Shown here one piece after another: positions 60,267-64,000 of a stretch of 64,000 nt of DNA. Numbering within the stretch: the first letter of the stretch is position 1; every line of letters begins with the position of its first letter. The notes beneath the pieces are model-generated. The model was not told the DNA's origin and made no database searches. It saw only the letters and a program-made list of their open reading frames with translations. The stretch lies in contig CAZGVE010000011.1 of assembly GCA_964528845.1 (NCBI GenBank), positions 1 through 64,000 of the forward strand, read 5' to 3'. This stretch comes from FEN-1191 sp964528845 (lineage in GTDB: Bacteria > Pseudomonadota > Gammaproteobacteria > Steroidobacterales > Steroidobacteraceae). The position numbers were made by a program, and so were the translations under genes.

Positions 60267-61061
60267 TCAGTTGCCCGTTCCCTGGGCGTGCACGGTCACG
60301 AGGGTGCGCAGCTCCCGCAGCCGGGCCTTCACGATGGCGGCGTTGTCCGGCCCCATGCGCAGCAGCACCTTCTGGCCCGCCGAGAGATCTTCGAGTTTCG
60401 GATCGCCATACAGGTAATTGACGTTGGGACGCACCAGCGCGATCGGGCCCTGCAGGTCCGGAGCGGCGAGCAGGTCATCGATCGCGGCCACCAGCCGGTC
60501 ATTGAAATACCCGTTCGGGTAACCGAGGTTCTGGTAGGCCTGCTGGAACAGCGGATAGTAATGGAAGTACAGCGCGGCGAACTGCTGCAGGTCGATCTGC
60601 TGCAGCTGCTTCACGTAGGGTGCGTAGCGCGCATAGTTGACGGGATCGAGCGTCGCCGCCTGCTCATCGCCGGTGACCCCGAAATGACCCGGTACCGGCC
60701 GCACCGGCCGCAGCTCGACGGCAACGCGTTTACGCGGCAGATTGTCGATCGTCACGACGATGTGGCGCACGAGCATCTCCGGGCGCAACAGCCCCTCGAG
60801 TCCCTGCGTGCCGCTGAGCGAGGAGAGTGCCGAGTGCAGCGGTGTATCGCTCGCATCGAGGGAGGGGAGGGTATCCGGAGTCTTCGCACCCTGGTCGGGA
60901 ACCGGGTTCCGGACCGGCGGCGCACTCACCGGTGGCGCAGTCGCGGCAGTGGGCGGCGTCTCACCGGGTTCGCTGCGGGAGAACCACCAGGACACCAGGA
61001 GTACCGCCACGCAGACCAGGGCGACGCCACCCCCGATCCACCACCACATTGCCTTTCGCAT
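60267..61061 (-). CDS. DUF3014-like membrane-anchored protein
   Basis: Predicted 264-residue protein with a single N-terminal membrane anchor (WWWIGGGVALVCVAVLLVSW), a Pro/Ala-rich linker (about residues 35-70) and a C-terminal domain with VRHIVVTIDNLPRKRVAVEL and a Tyr-rich region (YARYAPYVKQLQ, LYFHYYPLFQQAYQNLGYP). This looks like the DUF3014 family; function unknown. GGAGG precedes the ATG. Confidence 0.78.
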   Translation of the reverse strand: MRKAMWWWIGGGVALVCVAVLLVSWWFSRSEPGETPPTAATAPPVSAPPVRNPVPDQGAKTPDTLPSLDASDTPLHSALSSLSGTQGLEGLLRPEMLVRHIVVTIDNLPRKRVAVELRPVRPVPGHFGVTGDEQAATLDPVNYARYAPYVKQLQQIDLQQFAALYFHYYPLFQQAYQNLGYPNGYFNDRLVAAIDDLLAAPDLQGPIALVRPNVNYLYGDPKLEDLSAGQKVLLRMGPDNAAIVKARLRELRTLVTVHAQGTGN

Positions 61062-61159
61062 TGGGTCCTCCTTAGGCTGCGAAGGAACCTAAGCCGGTTC
61101 GCAGCCGATTGCAACTCAAACGGCCCGAGTGCGTGCAGTATCATCGGGGCTGAATACCC

Positions 61160-62119
61160 GTGAATACTCCACTCCAGACCGCCGCCCGACATGCCGCCGC
61201 GCAGTGCGCGGGCGCCGTGCTGCTCGTGCGCCCCGCACACTTCGCCTTCAACCCCGAGACGGCGGTCAGCAATCGCATGTCGATGCCGGCGAGCGGTGCG
61301 GCCTCACCCGCGCCGGCGGCGCTCGGCGAATTCGCAGCGCTGGAGCAGGCACTGAAGGCGGCGGGGGTGCGCTGCTGCGTCGTGCAGGATACCGCGCTGC
61401 CGCCGAAGCCCGACGCGGTGTTCCCGAACAACTGGGTCAGCTTCCATGCCGATGGCAGCCTGGTGCTCTATCCGATGTGCGCACCCAACCGCCGGACCGA
61501 AGCGCGCAGTGCGATCCTCGACGCGGTTGCGGACGAGCTCGGGTTTCGCGAGCGCCGCCGGCTGGACCTGCGCGCCCACGCAGAGCGCGGCAAGTTCCTG
61601 GAGGGCACCGGCAGCCTGGTGCTCGATCACGTCGGTCGTATCGCCTACGCTGCCCGTTCGATCCGCACCGATGAATCGCTGGTCACCGAGTGGGCCGAAT
61701 GGATGGGCTACGACGCGGTCGTGTTCGATACCTGCGGCCGCGATGGTGCGCCGCTGTATCACACCAACGTGGTGCTCGCGATCGGCGCGCGCTTCGCCCT
61801 CGTATGCCCTGCGGCGCTGCGCGATGCCGATCGCGGCCGCGTGCTCGAGCGGCTGCGTGGCGCAGGCCGCACCGTCGTAGAGATCGGCATGGAGTCGCTG
61901 TACGGGTTCGCGGCCAACATTCTCGAACTGCGGGTCGCGGCCGCCGATGGCCGCCACACCAGTGTGCTCGCGATGTCCGCACGGGCGCGCGCCGCACTCG
62001 CGCCGGCGGAGTGGGAATCGTTGCGCGCGGCGGTCGATACCGTGCTAGCCGTGCCAGTACCGACCATTGAGCACGTGGGCGGTGGCGGCGTGCGCTGCAT
62101 GATGGCCGAGGTGCCTTGA
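61160..62119 (+). CDS. Amidinotransferase-fold hydrolase (CtlX/DDAH-like)
   Basis: Predicted 319-residue guanidino-group hydrolase fold enzyme, close in character to CtlX (citrulline utilisation) or dimethylarginine hydrolases. It has the substrate-binding VFPNNWVSFH, EGTGSLVLD, a catalytic His region (YHTNVVLAIG) and a C-terminal Cys in GGGGVRCMMAEV. The exact substrate (arginine, methylarginine or citrulline) cannot be told. The stop overlaps birA (TGATG). Confidence 0.85.
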   Translation: MNTPLQTAARHAAAQCAGAVLLVRPAHFAFNPETAVSNRMSMPASGAASPAPAALGEFAALEQALKAAGVRCCVVQDTALPPKPDAVFPNNWVSFHADGSLVLYPMCAPNRRTEARSAILDAVADELGFRERRRLDLRAHAERGKFLEGTGSLVLDHVGRIAYAARSIRTDESLVTEWAEWMGYDAVVFDTCGRDGAPLYHTNVVLAIGARFALVCPAALRDADRGRVLERLRGAGRTVVEIGMESLYGFAANILELRVAAADGRHTSVLAMSARARAALAPAEWESLRAAVDTVLAVPVPTIEHVGGGGVRCMMAEVP

Positions 62120-63135
62120 TGGCTGCGCGAGCGCGACGGGTTGCGGCCGAGCCCCTTGCACAGCGCGTGTACCGGTTGCTCGCAGACCGGGAATTCCATT
62201 CCGGCACGGCACTGGCTGCTGCGGCGGGCGTCAGCCGCAGCGCGGTCTGGAAGGCGGTCGCCGGGCTGCGTGCACTCGGGGTGCAGGTGCACGCGGTGGC
62301 CAACCGCGGCTACCGCCTGCCGCTCGCCACCGGGCCATTGGAGGCCGTGAGGGTCCGCGCGCTCCTGCCCGGCCCGTGCCGCGCGCGCCTGCGCCTTGGC
62401 ACCAGCGTGTGGGTCACAGGCTCCACCAATGCCGACCTGCTGCAGTCCGGCGCGCCGCCACCGGGCCGGTTCGATTTCCGGATCGCGGAGTACCAGAGCG
62501 CCGGCCGTGGACGTCGTGCGCGCAGCTGGCTCGCCCCGCCAGGCGGCTCGCTGTGCCTGTCGATCGGCTGGAGCTTCGCGAGCCTGCCGCCGGGAGCCGG
62601 TGCCCTGGGCCTCGTCATCGGTGTGTGCGCGCTGCGCGCACTGCATGCGCTCGGCCTGCGAGAGGTGGCACTCAAATGGCCGAACGATCTGGTCGTCGCC
62701 GGCGCGAAGCTCGGCGGCATCCTGATCGAGCTGCGCGCCGAGAGCGGCGGACCTGCGTTCATCGTGGTCGGCATCGGTCTGAATGTCGCTCTGAGCGCCG
62801 CCTCGAGCGCCGCAGTCGTGGCGAGCGGCACACAGCCCGCTGATCTGGCCGCGCTCGGCATCGTGCACTGTGACCGCAACGCACTGGCTGGTGCGCTGAT
62901 TGCCGCGTCGGTGGACGGACTGCTGCAGTTCGAACGCGCGGGCTTCGCACCGTTCGCGCAAGACTGGCGCGCGGCTGATGCGCTGGTGGGCAAGGCGGTC
63001 CATGTCAGCACCGACGCAGGTCCCGTAAGCGGCCACGCCCGCGGCATCGATGCCGCGGGCGCATTGTGCGTGCAGACGCGTGATGGTTTGCAGCGTTTCA
63101 CGAGCGGCGACGTATCAGTGCGGGCGGTCCCTTGA
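62119..63135 (+). CDS. birA: Biotin operon repressor / biotin-protein ligase
   Basis: Predicted 338-residue bifunctional BirA: an N-terminal winged HTH (about residues 15-70; GVSRSAVWKAVAGLRALG), a central ligase domain with the biotin-binding AGRGRRARSWLAPPGGSL and KWPNDLVVAGAKLGGIL, and a C-terminal SH3-like domain. It activates biotin and attaches it to carboxylase subunits. The ATG overlaps the previous stop. birA-coaX adjacency is common in gammaproteobacteria. Confidence 0.96.
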   Translation: MAARARRVAAEPLAQRVYRLLADREFHSGTALAAAAGVSRSAVWKAVAGLRALGVQVHAVANRGYRLPLATGPLEAVRVRALLPGPCRARLRLGTSVWVTGSTNADLLQSGAPPPGRFDFRIAEYQSAGRGRRARSWLAPPGGSLCLSIGWSFASLPPGAGALGLVIGVCALRALHALGLREVALKWPNDLVVAGAKLGGILIELRAESGGPAFIVVGIGLNVALSAASSAAVVASGTQPADLAALGIVHCDRNALAGALIAASVDGLLQFERAGFAPFAQDWRAADALVGKAVHVSTDAGPVSGHARGIDAAGALCVQTRDGLQRFTSGDVSVRAVP

Positions 63136-63968
63136 GCACGCCGGCCCTGCTGCTCGATGTCGGCAATACGCGCCTCAAGTGGGCGCTGCTGCCACCCACG
63201 CCGGCCGCGGCTGGCGCGCGGTCGCGCTTCGTGGCCGCGGGTGCCCTGGCGCTCGATCCGCGCCGCAGGATTCTGCCTCGCGGTGGCGCATCGCTCGCGC
63301 GGTTCCTGGCGCAGCTGCCGCGCGGGCTGCCGGTGCTCGGCTGCAATGTCGCGGGGCCAGCGATCGAGCGGCAGATCGCGCTGCTCGCGCGCCGCGCGGG
63401 CCGCGCTCCGCCGCGCTGGGTACGCAGCGCCGCAAGCGCGGCCGGAGTTCGCAACGCCTACCGCGAGCCCTGGCGCCTTGGCGTGGACCGTTGGGTCGCA
63501 TTGATCGGGGCGCGCCATGCCTGGCCCGGGCGGGCACTGTGCATCGTCAGTGTTGGTACGGCGATCACGATCGATCTGCTCGATGCGAGCGGACGGCACC
63601 GCGGCGGGCTGATTGCACCCGGGCCCACGTTGATGATCGATGCGCTGCTCGAGCGTACCGCCGGCATCCGGCGCCGTGCCGGCAGCGCCGCGGTGACCGG
63701 CAATCTCGCGGCCGCACCGAGTGCATTCTGGGCCAGCGATACTCGCGCCGCGCTGCGCGCCGGAGCGCGCCAGGCAGCCGCGGCGCTGATCGCCCGCGCA
63801 CCGCGCGCCGCGCGCGAGCGGCTCGGCCGCGCCCCGACGCTGATCGTGACCGGTGGCGCGGCCTCCGTCCTCAATGCGCTGCTGCCCGCCGCGGTGCGGT
63901 ACGATGCGGACCTCGTGCTGCGCGGCCTCGCCGTGATCGCGCGCTCCGGCGCCGCGCCATTCGCATAG
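63132..63968 (+). CDS. coaX: Type III pantothenate kinase
   Basis: Predicted 278-residue CoaX, first step of CoA synthesis. It has the phosphate-1 motif LLLDVGNTRLKWALL, the central DRWVALIGARHAW, and IVSVGTAITIDLLDA followed by GGLIAPGPTLM. The start is a TTG overlapping the birA stop (TTGA), the only reasonable choice before the motif. Confidence 0.94.
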   Translation: MSTPALLLDVGNTRLKWALLPPTPAAAGARSRFVAAGALALDPRRRILPRGGASLARFLAQLPRGLPVLGCNVAGPAIERQIALLARRAGRAPPRWVRSAASAAGVRNAYREPWRLGVDRWVALIGARHAWPGRALCIVSVGTAITIDLLDASGRHRGGLIAPGPTLMIDALLERTAGIRRRAGSAAVTGNLAAAPSAFWASDTRAALRAGARQAAAALIARAPRAARERLGRAPTLIVTGGAASVLNALLPAAVRYDADLVLRGLAVIARSGAAPFA

Positions 63969-63977
63969 AATCGCCGC

Positions 63978-64000
63978 GTGCGACTCGCCTTCCTGACGCT
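63978..64000 (+). CDS. Start of the next gene, cut by the window edge
   Basis: A GTG begins a frame reading MRLAFLT, a hydrophobic start, ten bases after coaX. In several gammaproteobacteria a SPOR-domain membrane protein follows coaX; that is a guess from context, since only seven codons are visible. Confidence 0.35.

Overview
This window carries a complete purple-bacterial photosynthesis gene cluster (PGC) on a high-GC proteobacterial chromosome. The protein families and flanking genes suggest a gammaproteobacterium, perhaps of the Steroidobacter/Nevskia type. That placement is inference, and a betaproteobacterium is not excluded. Only the O2-dependent cyclase AcsF is present: bchE, pucBA, pufQ, pufX and crtA are not seen. 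This suggests an aerobic anoxygenic phototroph with LH1-RC complexes only, a tetraheme RC cytochrome, a HiPIP donor and spirilloxanthin-series carotenoids.

Layout. (1) 1-811: 3' end of 23S rRNA, 5S rRNA and a terminator. (2) 874-8119: a Rieske oxygenase and a sensory block with a PAS-histidine kinase-receiver hybrid, an HTH-less PpsR-like PAS-PAS protein, a NarL-type regulator, a bacteriophytochrome kinase and its heme oxygenase. (3) 8272-10829: a Kup K+ transporter and a Phd/PIN toxin-antitoxin pair. (4) 10938-30589: bchIDO-crtIB, crtDC (reverse), crtEF, and bchCXYZ-pufBALMC. (5) 30586-34095: a reverse-strand block without photosynthesis genes (DsbA-like, Dps, MFS, HDOD). (6) 34260-48218, reverse: bchFNBHLM-lhaA-puhABC-acsF-puhE. 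(7) 48488-55008: ppaA/aerR, ppsR, bchG, a PucC-type MFS, bchP, tspO. (8) 55111-57790: two unknown small genes, HiPIP, cytochrome b561, YceI and a PII protein. (9) 57791-64000: a lipoprotein, a split membrane/spermidine-synthase-like pair, a DUF3014-like protein, a CtlX-like hydrolase, birA, coaX and the first codons of the next gene.

How it works together. BchH/I/D, BchM and AcsF make the chlorophyllide precursor. BchL/N/B, BchF, BchX/Y/Z and BchC convert it to bacteriochlorophyllide a, and BchG/BchP add and reduce the tail. CrtE/B/I/C/D/F make carotenoids. PufBA (LH1), PufLM, PuhA and PufC form the photosystem, assembled with LhaA, PuhB/C/E and the second PucC-type protein. PpsR is the expected repressor: perfect TGT-N12-ACA sites precede bchC, bchG and crtE/crtD, and imperfect ones precede bchI and bchF/ppaA. 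PpaA/AerR, the bacteriophytochrome and the HTH-less PpsR relative are likely extra light or redox inputs.

The PGC-bearing segment lies between a 5S rRNA gene and birA-coaX, which are close neighbours in some other gammaproteobacteria, so it may be an insertion at a conserved locus. No gene-free stretch exceeds about 300 bases. I saw no tRNA, CRISPR array or insertion sequence.
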